A stretch of DNA of 64,000 bases from Yamagishiella unicocca (taxonomy: Eukaryota > Chlorophyta > Chlorophyceae > Chlamydomonadales > Volvocaceae). Positions 44,902 through 57,300 of the stretch are shown here, one piece after another (position 1 is the stretch's first letter; every line of letters starts with the position of its first letter). The stretch is from the NCBI GenBank assembly GCA_003116995.1, contig BDSL01000020.1, positions 992,001-1,056,000 of the forward strand, written 5' to 3'. Made by a program: the position numbers and the translations under genes. The notes under the pieces were generated by a model that saw only the letters and a program-made list of their open reading frames with translations, ran no database searches and was not told the origin of the DNA.

Positions 44902-46539
44902 CTGCGCCGCACGCGGAAGGCCATGCAGCCGCAAGGGGCCCGCCGTGGCGGGTGCCCCGCATTGATGTATGTCCAGTGTGCAGCCTCTGCTGTACAGACT
45001 ACAGGAGTGGCAGCACGGTAGCGTGGCTAGCTGGGACAGTGCGGCAGCGCGGGACGGGCGTGAACCACTCGCAAAACAGGGGCAAGCAGTGTCATGCGGG
45101 ACAGGCATGCGCCTCGCTTGTAGCGCGGGAAGGCGGTGCAGAGCGCAGAATCGCGTTCGGTCAATGGGGCCCGCGCACCGAACGATCAGTGAAATTGGTT
45201 GCCTGCATCGATGTTCAATATAGTATCGCCGGTAGACCATTGTCGTACGTAGCACAGCACAACATCTCAACATGCAATTTTCAGCAGAGCCACCTTGATC
45301 TGTTAGCCGCGACTGCTTTTCGGGATGTCTGGCATTTAGAATTAGCAAGAATTTGGATAAGCCTTGAAGCAGGCCTACACAATGGGTGCAGACGAATTTA
45401 AAAATCACTCCGACACCACATCCTGACCGCTTCAACCACACGCATGTTACCTAGAAAGCATTATTCTCCAGTCATATCTATAATAAAGGGCAAGCCCCAA
45501 TCACGGCCCCGTTTGTGATATCGGTCTCGCGCGAGGTAGCGCTAGGCGGCTATGGGGCGGCGGCTCGAGCTCACCGTGCGTGCCTTACACATCAAAATGT
45601 TATCGCGTAAGATTATCGCGTTTTGAAAATATTACATGGCACAGGACCTAAGGTAAGGGCGAATCCAGGACAAGACGAGGTAGGCAGGGGCCCTTGTATG
45701 TCCGTGGCCTCATGCACCAGAAGCCATATGCATGAGACCCAGCAGACGCCCCCAAGGCGGCCTCCGACGGGGCTCGCGCGTTGGTTGTGCAAAGGAGGCG
45801 GGTCGATCGTCCGGAAGGAATTTTGGAACCGGGGGTAACGAAGCGAAGCCCGACGAATGCCAGCAGCTGACATAACATGTTATAAGAGTGCTTGCAAGCA
45901 CTGTTAAGGATGCAACTGCATCCTTCTTGGCTATGCGTAGTCATTAGCTAAGGGTTCGCACGGGGCAGTTTTTTGCCTTTTTCGTTGTGACTAAGTTCTT
46001 CGAGGGTATCGATCTGAGCCGGTTTGGGGCGGGACACAGCGGAGTCCGGACCCTAGGTAAGCCGGTTCAGGGACACTCCGTATAAGGAACCCCGCTGATA
46101 AACCTGTTCAGGGACGGTGTAGGGATCCTCAATATAATTAAGCGGCCTAGGTGCGGTAGGTTTAGACGATGCGAACGATCCGCATCCTTTGCGCAGCTAC
46201 TGTACATACCGGCGTTACTGACGACCTCATGTCCGACCACACAAAGAACGAATGCACGAACGCATTGATATACACATAAGTATCCATGTGCAATGGGATT
46301 TTCATGACTGGATAGATGTGCTTGATACGGCGCGCGTGGGATGGTGACCTCTGCGTGCTGAAAAGTGCTGAAAACCAGCCGCGACAGCGAGCAGCTGCCG
46401 GCGTGTCCATCCTATAAACGCGAAGGGGAAGCAACTCTTTTCAAGAACTTCATGCCCAGACGGAGGAGGAGTCACCTTCTCACATCCTACTGTACGGCCA
46501 TACTTGTACTGGCCGTAACACAGTCAACGTTCTGGACAG
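44902..46539. other. intergenic, AT-richer, no gene recognised
   Basis: About 1.6 kb. The left part may contain non-conserved upstream sequence of the Crinkler-like fragment. Near 46050-46130 two short partial repeats share GTTCAGGGAC. Frames are short and lack protein-like composition on both strands. Confidence 0.3.
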
Positions 46540-46547
46540 TATATAAG
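46540..46547 (+). promoter_or_regulatory. candidate TATA box (TATATAAG)
   Basis: A consensus-like TATATAAG followed by GC-rich sequence and an ATG at 46581. It could drive plus-strand transcription into the tandem units that start just downstream. No transcript evidence. Confidence 0.3.
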
Positions 46548-46639
46548 CAGGGAGCAGGGACGCCTTCCTCTTATCACAAAATGAGCTCACATCTTCCAGC
46601 ACCTCGGACGAAACCTAAAGGGGCCTCGAGGTCTTACTT

Positions 46640-47860
46640 CCAGTCATTCATTTCGTTCTGCCTTCAGTAACCGACTTAGGAGCGGACCCCCCAAGCCCGG
46701 CTACAGGACCTTGATATTCACAGAGGAGGCTTCTACCATAAGGTGAGTTGAGGCTGATCGACGCTATCTTTACAGGGTACCGAGCGAGCGATATTCTCAT
46801 GTATGCATCCGCCGGACCGACCAGCGCTAGACTGCGCTACGCTGCACTGCGTCCATGATCATGTATGCTAGAATTGCGTTTATGCGGTCTTGCTTCTGCA
46901 CTTGCACTCAACAAAGCTGAGGTGACCTCGTGATGTGCAGCGGCATGCGCGTAACTGTACTGCTGGCGACTCAGCTTTCGTAAAAGCTGACTTTTATGCT
47001 GACTTCACACCTGCAAATTCCGTTCAGGGTGAATCGCGGTACCAGGGCTCGACGCCTTCTCGCCTATTTCTGCCTTACAACAGTACAGTAACCGACCACC
47101 AAAACCCGGCTGTAGGCGTCTTAATTTGCAAGGCGTTTCCTTTATCAAGGTGGGTTCTAGAGCTCAGTCTGGTTGACGCTATATATCACTCGCAAGTAAA
47201 CCGATATGGTCCTGATACATACACCGGACGAGCTGCTGCTGTCTCAGCAGCGCTTGACTGCGCTGCGCTGCACTGCCTTCATGTTCATGCATTTATGCGG
47301 TTTATTTGGCCTCGCTCTGCTTTGGTGATGTGAATCTTTTTGTGCGCGCACGTTTACGGCGACTCTGCTCCCGCAAATAAAAGTAAGCTGACCTTATGCG
47401 GACTTCACCCGCCGACACCTGATACCAGGGCTCGACGCCTTCTCGTCTATTTCTGCCTTCCAAGACCGACCTCAGTACAGTAACCGACCACCGAAACCCG
47501 GCTGCCTGCTGTGATTTGCAAGACGTTTCCTTTATCAAGGTGAGTTCTAGAGTTCAGTCTGTTCGACGCTATCACTCGCAAGTAAACCGATAGGTAGGGT
47601 CCTGAATCACCGGACGAGCTGCTGCTGTCTCAGCGCCTGCTGACTGCTGCGCCGGCGGCTGCGCTGCACTGCACTGCCTTCGTGTCATACATGCATTTGT
47701 GCGGTTTGGCCTCTGTCTGCTTTGATGATGTGACCTAATCCTTTTGTGGAACGGCGTGCGCGCATCTTTACGTACGGCGACGCTGCTTTCGCGCGCAAAA
47801 GCTGACGGTGCTTCTGCAAATCCCTGTCATGATCATTCATTCAGGCTATATCGCGATACC
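46640..47860. repeat. degenerate ~380-420-bp tandem units (three copies)
   Basis: Anchors recur in each unit: CAGTAACCGAC at 46665, 47086 and 47478; ACCAGGGCTCGACGCCTTCT at 47041 and 47424; and CTTTATCAAGGTG(A/G)GTTCTAGAG in the second and third units, with a diverged AAGGTGAGTTGAGG in the first. The first unit is the most diverged. Each unit carries a 5' splice site-like AAG/GTGAGT, and in the second unit a protein-like frame (TPSRLFLPYNSTVTDHQNPA) ends at it. Confidence 0.7.
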
Positions 47861-47872
47861 ATTGCCATTACT

Positions 47873-50234
47873 ATGGCGTTTTCATCATTCGCTCGTGCTG
47901 CCCCGTCCGTGCGTTATGAAGTGAACCGGCAACCCAATCATGAGCGTCTTCCCGTGTTCCCGAGAAGTAAGCTAGCGCCGTTGCTGCCGCTGCGGGCGGC
48001 GGCAACTCGATCGAGCTCGACCGCAACGACGTTATTGGGCAGGCAGAATGGAAGACAAGGTACGCACCGTCGTAAGGTTGTGGCTGGCCAGCGACAAGTA
48101 AGGTCAGGTTGGGGACATATTGCTTGCAACCGACGTGCACGCCTGCCGTGGAGAATCGATCGGGTGCGTGGGGCAAGGTATCTGCTGCACTGCTCAGCCA
48201 GCCAGCCAGCCAACCCTCCAGCAGCGTCAGCCGCCCGTCAGCAACGCGCGCAGCGTTCAGCAGCCAGCTTTCTTGCAGCAGGACGTAGTCCAGCCTTCGG
48301 TGCAGCGGATGCCTTGCTCCGCCCTTACTTCGTACGTCCCGGCGTTCCCTACTCCCTGTGTACGTGCGTGGGTCGCTAAGCTAACATCCGAATTCCCCGC
48401 GGATTATTACAGGTGGTGGAGCGTCTTTCATACGCTGCTGGTGATGCGGCGGCGGCGAGAAGTAAGCTAGCGCCGTTGCTGCCGCTGTGGGCGGCGGCAA
48501 CTCGATCGAGCTCGACCGCAACGACGTTATTGGCCAGGCAGAATGGAAGGCAAGGTACGCACCGTCGTAAGGTTGTGGCTGGCCAGCGACAAGTAAAGTC
48601 AGGTTGGGGACATATTGCTTGCAACCGACGTGCACGCCTGCCGTGGAGAATCGATCGGGTGCGTGGGGCAAGGTATCTAATGCACTGCTCAGCCAGCAGT
48701 ACTTCAGCCAGCCAGCCAGCCAACCCTCCAGCATCAGCCGCCCGTCAGCAACCCGCGCAGCGTTAGTTCAGCAGCCAGCTTTCTTGCAGCAGGACGTAGT
48801 CCAGCCTTCGGTGCAGCGGATGCCTTGCTCCGCCCTTACTTCGTTCGTCCCGGCGTTCCCTACTCCCTGTGTACGTGCGTGGGTCGCTAAGCTAACATCC
48901 GAATTCCCCGCGGATTATTACAGGTGGTGGAGCGTCTTTCATACGCTGCTGGTGATGCGGCGGCGGCGAGAAGTAAGCTAGCGCCGTTGCTGCCGCTGTG
49001 GGCGGCGGCAACTCGATCGAGCTCGACCGCAACGACGTTATTGGGCGGGCAGAATGGAAGGCAAGGTACGCACCATCGTAAGGTTGTGGCTGGCCAGCGA
49101 CAAGTAAGGTCAGGTTGGGGACATATTGCTTGCAACCGACGTGCACGCCTGCCGTGGAGAATCGATCGGGTGCGTGGGGCAAGGTATCTGCTGCACAGCC
49201 AGCCAGCCAACCCTCCAGCATCAGCCGCCCGTCAGCAACCCGCGCAGCGTTAGTTCAGCAGCCAGCTTTCTTGCAGCAGTACGTAGTCCAGCCTTCGGTG
49301 CAGCGGATGCCTTGCTCCGCCCTTGCTTCGTTCGTCCCGGCGTTCCCTACCTGTGTATGCATGTGCCAAGCCCCATACGTACACGTCACCGCTGTGCACC
49401 GTGCACTAACTACATGCCCCCACTTCCTACCCCCCCGCTCCAATTTTGCCACCCGACATCGCTCGCCCGAGCTCTCCTGCTCTCCGTTCGTCGCGCGCTC
49501 GAGACCTACGTACGTGCAACTACTGCGCCCCGCCGGAGCTCCCACCTGCTAGCTGGTGACCATCTAAAGGTGAGGTATGTACGTAGGTGCGGGTCCTGCG
49601 TGGGGGGGGTTGCGGGGGGTGAGGTAGGGAGGTAGGGAGGTGCACGATGTTGACAGTAAATTAAGGTAGGGGGGTCACTTGTTCAAGCACGCGGGATGGA
49701 ATACAATCGATGCTGGCGCGTAATAATATATAAACGCAATTCAACTAACGCAGTCCTCATCAATGGTGTCCCGCAGATACGCCCACCACGGATGGAGGAG
49801 CTTCTTGCTTTGGCCATCGCGGAGCCCTTTCAAGGCTGGCGAGGCAGGCCATCCCTCTTACTCGGCAGAGTAACCGCTGCCCACCTGCTGCTGGCGATCA
49901 TCTACATGCAGGGTAAGTTATGTATGTAGGTGCGGGTCCCGGGGGGAGCTGCGTGGATGTGGGAGGTGCACGTAAAGGGGGGTCACTCGTATCGCACGCG
50001 GGATGGAATACGATGCTTGCACGTAATAAACAGTCGTCAAGGATCAACTAAGGCAGTCCATCAATGGTGTCCCGCAGATACCCTATGCTACGCTAGCTCC
50101 AGGGGAGCTCCGCAGCACCGGTTCGGCGATGACAAGCAAGCAGCTGCCGCCGTCGTAAGCTAGCTGTCGCAGCTGCCGGCCAGCAGACGCCCACCACGGA
50201 GGAGCTTCTTTGGCCGTCGCGGAGTCCTGTCAAG
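47873..50234 (+). CDS. candidate gene with tandemly amplified exon pairs (3' end unresolved)
   Basis: ATG 47873 opens a 75-codon exon to a GTAAGG donor (47873-48097). It joins 48279-48359, 48413-48592, 48790-48870, 48924-49103, 49277-49354, 49504-49569, 49777-49912, 50078-50154 and 50184-50234 without a stop (385 codons). The satellite exons alternate: an 81-nt exon (QDVVQPSVQRMPCSALTS ... PTPC) and a 180-nt exon (VVERLSYAAGDAAAAR ... RKVVAGQRQ), both phase 0. Splice signals are good (TTTCTTGCAG, GTACGT, CTAAC before ATTATTACAG). The first exon shares its second half with the 180-nt exon but has a unique start (MAFSSFARAAPSVRYEVNRQ). Later unique exons encode MEELLALAIAEPFQGW and a Gln/Ala-rich piece. 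The exon at 49504 has a weak acceptor. No family recognised. A non-coding spliced transcript or plain satellite is the alternative. Confidence 0.35.
47961..49354. repeat. ~500-bp satellite, block 1 (about 2.8 units)
   Basis: Units anchored on GTGGTGGAGCGTC at 48413 and 48924 (511-bp spacing), preceded by a partial unit from 47961 that lacks this anchor. The last unit ends with a shortened CCTACCTGT at 49346-49354, the same junction that closes block 2 at 58869. Confidence 0.95.
49355..50163. repeat. array spacer, copy 1 (also present at 58870-59669)
   Basis: About 0.8 kb, nearly identical to the segment after block 2. It contains exon-like segments with strong splice signals: CCGCAG/ATACGCC...CAGG/GTAAGT (49777-49912) and CCGCAG/ATACCC...GTC/GTAAGC (50078-50154). 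Copies differ by small indels, including a 5-base insertion and an 11-base deletion in copy 2. Confidence 0.9.
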
Positions 50235-50297
50235 GTAGTGTGCTTGCTCAGGGATGGGCGGGCTTCGGGAATCATGTATGGCGAGGGGAGTCGTCAG

Positions 50298-51140
50298 GGA
50301 CCTTATGCGTGGGCTGTGGCTTTTGCCATGTGTTGGGGGGTCAGGGACCTTATGTGCGGGCTGTGGCTTTCGCCATGTGCCATCCGAGGGGGGTCAGGGA
50401 CCTTATGCGTGGGCTGTGGCTGCTGCCATGTGTCAGGGGGGTCAGGGACCTTATGCGTGGGCTGTGGCTGCTGCCATGTGTCAAGGGGGTCAGGGACCTT
50501 ATGCGTGGGCTGTGGCTTTCACCATGTGTTGGGTGGTCAGGGACCTTATGCGTGGGCTGTGGCTTTCGCCATGTGTCAGGGGGGTCAGGGACCTTATGCG
50601 TGGGCTGTGGCTTTTGCCATGTGTCAGGGGGGCCAGGGACCTTATGCGTGGGCTGTGGCTTTTGCCATGTTTCAGGGGGGTCAGGGACCTTATGCGTGGG
50701 CTCTGGCTGCTGCCATGTGTCAGGGGGGTCAGGGACCTTATGCGTGGGCTGTGGCTTTTGCCATGTGTCAGGGGGGTCAGGGACCTTATGCGTGGGCTGT
50801 GGCTTTCGCCATGTGTTGGGTGGTCAGGGACCTTTTGCGTGGGCTGTGGCTTTCGCCATGTGTCAGGGGGGTCAGGGACCTTATGCGTGGGCTGTGGCTT
50901 TCGCCATGTGTTGGGTGGTCAGGGACCTTATGCGTGGGCTGTGGCTTTCGCCATGTGTCAGGGGGGTCAGGGACCTTATGCGTGGGCTGTGGCTTTCGCC
51001 ATGTGTTGGGGGTCAGGGACCTTATGCGTGGGCTGTGGCTTTCGGCATGTGTTGGGTGGTCAGGGACCTTATGCGTGGGCTGTGGCTCATCAGGCCATGT
51101 GCTGGGGGGACAGGGACCTTATGCGCGGGCTATGGCCCAG
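50298..51140. repeat. 47-bp minisatellite, about 18 units
   Basis: Units of TCAGGGACCTTATGCGTGGG followed by CTGTGGCTTTCGCCATGTGT and a G-rich end. Because 47 is not divisible by three, all three plus frames run open through the array, each cycling through the same three peptides. It shares its unit with the four-copy tract at 59671. Confidence 0.95.
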
Positions 51141-51352
51141 GCCATGTGTACAGACGTTGGGGCTTCCCGATTGTGTCGGTCTTGCCTACCGCTCGTGTCA
51201 CGTACGTGTTCGGCAACCCTGACCATTTGTACGCTAGCTAGTGCTTCTTGCCAACAAACACAGGCGGCCCGGAGACACTCTTGGCAGCAGGTGGATTCCT
51301 CCCCGACATGATTGGTAGGGGATTATTGGTGTCGGGCGTGATCGTCTCCCTG
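51141..51352. other. unique stretch between the 47-bp minisatellite and satellite block 2
   Basis: About 210 bases. Contains an acceptor-like AACACAG before 51266 followed by an open stretch (ETLLAAGGFLPDMIG) and two possible donors. This could be a linker exon into block 2, but the phases do not give a unique in-frame join. Confidence 0.3.
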
Positions 51353-54300
51353 CGTGCGTGGGTCGCTAAGCTAACATCCGAATTCCCCGCGGATTATTAC
51401 AGGTGGTGGAGCGTCTTTCATACGCTGCTGGTGATGCGGCGGCGGCGAGAAGTAAGCTAGCGCCGTTGCTGCCGCTGCGGGCGGCGGCAACTCGATCGAG
51501 CTCGACCGCAACGACGTTATTGGCCAGGCAGAATGGAAGGCAAGGTACGCACCGTCGTAAGGTTGTGGCTGGCCAGCGACAAGTAAAGTCAGGTTGGGGA
51601 CATATTGCTTGCAACCGACGTGCACGCCTGCCGTGGAGAATCGATCGGGTGCGTGGGGCAAGGTATCTGCTGCACTGCTCAGCCAGCCAGCCAGCCAACC
51701 CTCCAGCAGCGTCAGCCGCCCGTCAGCAACGCGCGCAGCGTTCAGCAGCCAGCTTTCTTGCAGCAGGACGTAGTCCAGCCTTCGGTGCAGCGGATGCCTT
51801 GCTCCGCCCTTACTTCGTTCGTCCCGGCGTTCCCTACTCCCTGTGTACGTGCGTGGGTCGCTAAGCTAACATCCGAATTCCCCGCGGATTATTACAGGTG
51901 GTGGAGCGTCTTTCATACGCTGCTGGTGATGCGGCGGCGGCGAGAAGTAAGCTAGCGCCGTTGCTGCCGCTGCGGGCGGCGGCAACTCGATCGAGCTCGA
52001 CCGCAACGACGTTATTGGGCGGGCAGAATGGAAGGCAAGGTACGCACCGTCGTAAGGTTGTGGCTGGCCAGCGACAAGTAAAGTCAGGTTGGGGACATAT
52101 TGCTTGCAACCGACGTGCACGCCTGCCGTGGAGAATCGATCGGGTGCGTGGGGCAAGGTATCTGCTGCACTGCTCAGCCAGCAGTACTTCAGCCAGCCAG
52201 CCAGCCAACCCTCCAGCATCAGCCGCCCGTCAGCAACCCGCGCAGCGTTAGTTCAGCAGCCAGCTTTCTTGCAGCAGGACGTAGTCCAGCCTTCGGTGCA
52301 GCGGATGCCTTGCTCCGCCCTTACTTCGTTCGTCCCGGCGTTCCCTACTCCCTGTGTACGTGCGTGGGTCGCTAAGCTAACATCCGAATTCCCCGCGGAT
52401 TATTACAGGTGGTGGAGCGTCTTTCATACGCTGCTGGTGATGCGGCGGCGGCGAGAAGTAAGCTAGCGCCGTTGCTGCCGCTGCGGGCGGCGGCAACTCG
52501 ATCGAGCTCGACCGCAACGACGTTATTGGCCAGGCAGAATGGAAGGCAAGGTACGCACCGTCGTAAGGTTGTGGCTGGCCAGCGACAAGTAAAGTCAGGT
52601 TGGGGACATATTGCTTGCAACCGACGTGCACGCCTGCCGTGGAGAATCGATCGGGTGCGTGGGGCAAGGTATCTGCTGCACTGCTCAGCCAGCCAGCCAG
52701 CCAACCCTCCAGCAGCGTCAGCCGCCCGTCAGCAACGCGCGCAGCGTTCAGCAGCCAGCTTTCTTGCAGCAGGACGTAGTCCAGCCTTCGGTGCAGCGGA
52801 TGCCTTGCTCCGCCCTTACTTCGTTCGTCCCGGCGTTCCCTACTCCCTGTGTACGTGCGTGGGTCGCTAAGCTAACATCCGAATTCCCCGCGGATTATTA
52901 CAGGTGGTGGAGCGTCTTTCATACGCTGCTGGTGATGCGGCGGCGGCGAGAAGTAAGCTAGCGCCGTTGCTGCCGCTGCGGGCGGCGGCAACTCGATCGA
53001 GCTCGACCGCAACGACGTTATTGGGCGGGCAGAATGGAAGGCAAGGTACGCACCGTCGTAAGGTTGTGGCTGGCCAGCGACAAGTAAAGTCAGGTTGGGG
53101 ACATATTGCTTGCAACCGACGTGCACGCCTGCCGTGGAGAATCGATCGGGTGCGTGGGGCAAGGTATCTGCTGCACTGCTCAGCCAGCCAGCCAGCCAAC
53201 CCTCCAGCAGCGTCAGCCGCCCGTCAGCAACGCGCGCAGCGTTCAGCAGCCAGCTTTCTTGCAGCAGGACGTAGTCCAGCCTTCGGTGCAGCGGATGCCT
53301 TGCTCCGCCCTTACTTCGTTCGTCCCGGCGTTCCCTACTCCCTGTGTACGTGCGTGGGTCGCTAAGCTAACATCCGAATTCCCCGCGGATTATTACAGGT
53401 GGTGGAGCGTCTTTCATACCCTGCTGGTGATGCGGCGGCGGCGAGAAGTAAGCTAGCGCCGTTGCTGCCGCTGCGGGCGGCGGCAACTCGATCGAGCTCG
53501 ACCGCAACGACGTTATTGGCCAGGCAGAATGGAAGGCAAGGTACGCACCGTCGTAAGGTTGTGGCTGGCCAGCGACAAGTAAAGTCAGGTTGGGGACATA
53601 TTGCTTGCAACCGACGTGCACGCCTGCCGTGGAGAATCGATCGGGTGCGTGGGGCAAGGTATCTGCTGCACTGCTCAGCCAGCCAGCCAGCCAACCCTCC
53701 AGCAGCGTCAGCCGCCCGTCAGCAACGCGCGCAGCGTTCAGCAGCCAGCTTTCTTGCAGCAGGACGTAGTCCAGCCTTCGGTGCAGCGGATGCCTTGCTC
53801 CGCCCTTACTTCGTTCGTCCCGGCGTTCCCTACTCCCTGTGTACGTGCGTGGGTCGCTAAGCTAACATCCGAATTCCCCGCGGATTATTACAGGTGGTGG
53901 AGCGTCTTTCATACGCTGCTGGTGATGCGGCGGCGGCGAGAAGTAAGCTAGCGCCGTTGCTGCCGCTGCGGGCGGCGGCAACTCGATCGAGCTCGACCGC
54001 AACGACGTTATTGGCCAGGCAGAATGGAAGGCAAGGTACGCACCGTCGTAAGGTTGTGGCTGGCCAGCGACAAGTAAAGTCAGGTTGGGGACATATTGCT
54101 TGCAACCGACGTGCACGCCTGCCGTGGAGAATCGATCGGGTGCGTGGGGCAAGGTATCTGCTGCACTGCTCAGCCAGCAGTACTTCAGCCAGCCAGCCAG
54201 CCAACCCTCCAGCATCAGCCGCCCGTCAGCAACCCGCGCAGCGTTAGTTCAGCAGCCAGCTTTCTTGCAGCAGGACGTAGTCCAGCCTTCGGTGCAGCGG

Positions 54301-57300
54301 ATGCCTTGCTCCGCCCTTACTTCGTTCGTCCCGGCGTTCCCTACTCCCTGTGTACGTGCGTGGGTCGCTAAGCTAACATCCGAATTCCCCGCGGATTATT
54401 ACAGGTGGTGGAGCGTCTTTCATACGCTGCTGGTGATGCGGCGGCGGCGAGAAGTAAGCTAGCGCCGTTGCTGCCGCTGCGGGCGGCGGCAACTCGATCG
54501 AGCTCGACCGCAACGACGTTATTGGCCAGGCAGAATGGAAGGCAAGGTACGCACCGTCGTAAGGTTGTGGCTGGCCAGCGACAAGTAAAGTCAGGTTGGG
54601 GACATATTGCTTGCAACCGACGTGCACGCCTGCCGTGGAGAATCGATCGGGTGCGTGGGGCAAGGTATCTGCTGCACTGCTCAGCCAGCCAGCCAGCCAA
54701 CCCTCCAGCATCAGCCGCCCGTCAGCAACCCGCGCAGCATTAGTTCAGCAGCCAGCTTTCTTGCAGCAGGACGTAGTCCAGCCTTCGGTGCAGCGGATGC
54801 CTTGCTCCGCCCTTACTTCGTTCGTCCCGGCGTTCCCTACTCCCTGTGTACGTGCGTGGGTCGCTAAGCTAACATCCGAATTCCCCGCGGATTATTACAG
54901 GTGGTGGAGCGTCTTTCATACGCTGCTGGTGATGCGGCGGCGGCGAGAAGTAAGCTAGCGCCGTTGCTGCCGCTGCGGGCGGCGGCAACTCGATCGAGCT
55001 CGACCGCAACGACGTTATTGGCCAGGCAGAATGGAAGGCAAGGTACGCACCGTCGTAAGGTTGTGGCTGGCCAGCGACAAGTAAAGTCAGGTTGGGGACA
55101 TATTGCTTGCAACCGACGTGCACGCCTGCCGTGGAGAATCGATCGGGTGCGTGGGGCAAGGTATCTGCTGCACTGCTCAGCCAGCAGTACTTCAGCCAGC
55201 CAGCCAGCCAACCCTCCAGCATCAGCCGCCCGTCAGCAACCCGCGCAGCGTTAGTTCAGCAGCCAGCTTTCTTGCAGCAGGACGTAGTCCAGCCTTCGGT
55301 GCAGCGGATGCCTTGCTCCGCCCTTACTTCGTTCGTCCCGGCGTTCCCTACTCCCTGTGTACGTGCGTGGGTCGCTAAGCTAACATCCGAATTCCCCGCG
55401 GATTATTACAGGTGGTGGAGCGTCTTTCATACGCTGCTGGTGATGCGGCGGCGGCGAGAAGTAAGCTAGCGCCGTTGCTGCCGCTGCGGGCGGCGGCAAC
55501 TCGATCGAGCTCGACCGCAACGACGTTATTGGGCGGGCAGAATGGAAGGCAAGGTACGCACCGTCGTAAGGTTGTGGCTGGCCAGCGACAAGTAAAGTCA
55601 GGTTGGGGACATATTGCTTGCAACCGACGTGCACGCCTGCCGTGGAGAATCGATCGGGTGCGTGGGGCAAGGTATCTGCTGCACTGCTCAGCCAGCAGTA
55701 CTTCAGCCAGCCAGCCAGCCAACCCTCCAGCATCAGCCGCCCGTCAGCAACCCGCGCAGCGTTAGTTCAGCAGCCAGCTTTCTTGCAGCAGGACGTAGTC
55801 CAGCCTTCGGTGCAGCGGATGCCTTGCTCCGCCCTTACTTCGTTCGTCCCGGCGTTCCCTACTCCCTGTGTACGTGCGTGGGTCGCTAAGCTAACATCCG
55901 AATTCCCCGCGGATTATTACAGGTGGTGGAGCGTCTTTCATACGCTGCTGGTGATGCGGCGGCGGCGAGAAGTAAGCTAGCGCCGTTGCTGCCGCTGCGG
56001 GCGGCGGCAACTCGATCGAGCTCGACCGCAACGACGTTATTGGCCAGGCAGAATGGAAGGCAAGGTACGCACCGTCGTAAGGTTGTGGCTGGCCAGCGAC
56101 AAGTAAAGTCAGGTTGGGGACATATTGCTTGCAACCGACGTGCACGCCTGCCGTGGAGAATCGATCGGGTGCGTGGGGCAAGGTATCTGCTGCACTGCTC
56201 AGCCAGCCAGCCAGCCAACCCTCCAGCAGCGTCAGCCGCCCGTCAGCAACGCGCGCAGCGTTCAGCAGCCAGCTTTCTTGCAGCAGGACGTAGTCCAGCC
56301 TTCGGTGCAGCGGATGCCTTGCTCCGCCCTTACTTCGTTCGTCCCGGCGTTCCCTACTCCCTGTGTACGTGCGTGGGTCGCTAAGCTAACATCCGAATTC
56401 CCCGCGGATTATTACAGGTGGTGGAGCGTCTTTCATACGCTGCTGGTGATGCGGCGGCGGCGAGAAGTAAGCTAGCGCCGTTGCTGCCGCTGCGGGCGGC
56501 GGCAACTCGATCGAGCTCGACCGCAACGACGTTATTGGCCAGGCAGAATGGAAGGCAAGGTACGCACCGTCGTAAGGTTGTGGCTGGCCAGCGACAAGTA
56601 AAGTCAGGTTGGGGACATATTGCTTGCAACCGACGTGCACGCCTGCCGTGGAGAATCGATCGGGTGCGTGGGGCAAGGTATCTGCTGCACTGCTCAGCCA
56701 GCAGTACTTCAGCCAGCCAGCCAGCCAACCCTCCAGCATCAGCCGCCCGTCAGCAACCCGCGCAGCGTTAGTTCAGCAGCCAGCTTTCTTGCAGCAGGAC
56801 GTAGTCCAGCCTTCGGTGCAGCGGATGCCTTGCTCCGCCCTTACTTCGTTCGTCCCGGCGTTCCCTACTCCCTGTGTACGTGCGTGGGTCGCTAAGCTAA
56901 CATCCGAATTCCCCGCGGATTATTACAGGTGGTGGAGCGTCTTTCATACGCTGCTGGTGATGCGGCGGCGGCGAGAAGTAAGCTAGCGCCGTTGCTGCCG
57001 CTGCGGGCGGCGGCAACTCGATCGAGCTCGACCGCAACGACGTTATTGGCCAGGCAGAATGGAAGGCAAGGTACGCACCGTCGTAAGGTTGTGGCTGGCC
57101 AGCGACAAGTAAAGTCAGGTTGGGGACATATTGCTTGCAACCGACGTGCACGCCTGCCGTGGAGAATCGATCGGGTGCGTGGGGCAAGGTATCTGCTGCA
57201 CTGCTCAGCCAGCCAGCCAGCCAACCCTCCAGCAGCGTCAGCCGCCCGTCAGCAACGCGCGCAGCGTTCAGCAGCCAGCTTTCTTGCAGCAGGACGTAGT

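Noticed and set aside
47873..49103. Alternative three-exon module (81 + 49 + 17 nt = 147 nt) for the satellite unit
   Set aside because: It is also in frame, but its 17-nt exon needs a GGCCAG acceptor that is lost in the GGGCGGGC units. The 180 + 81 nt model works in all units.
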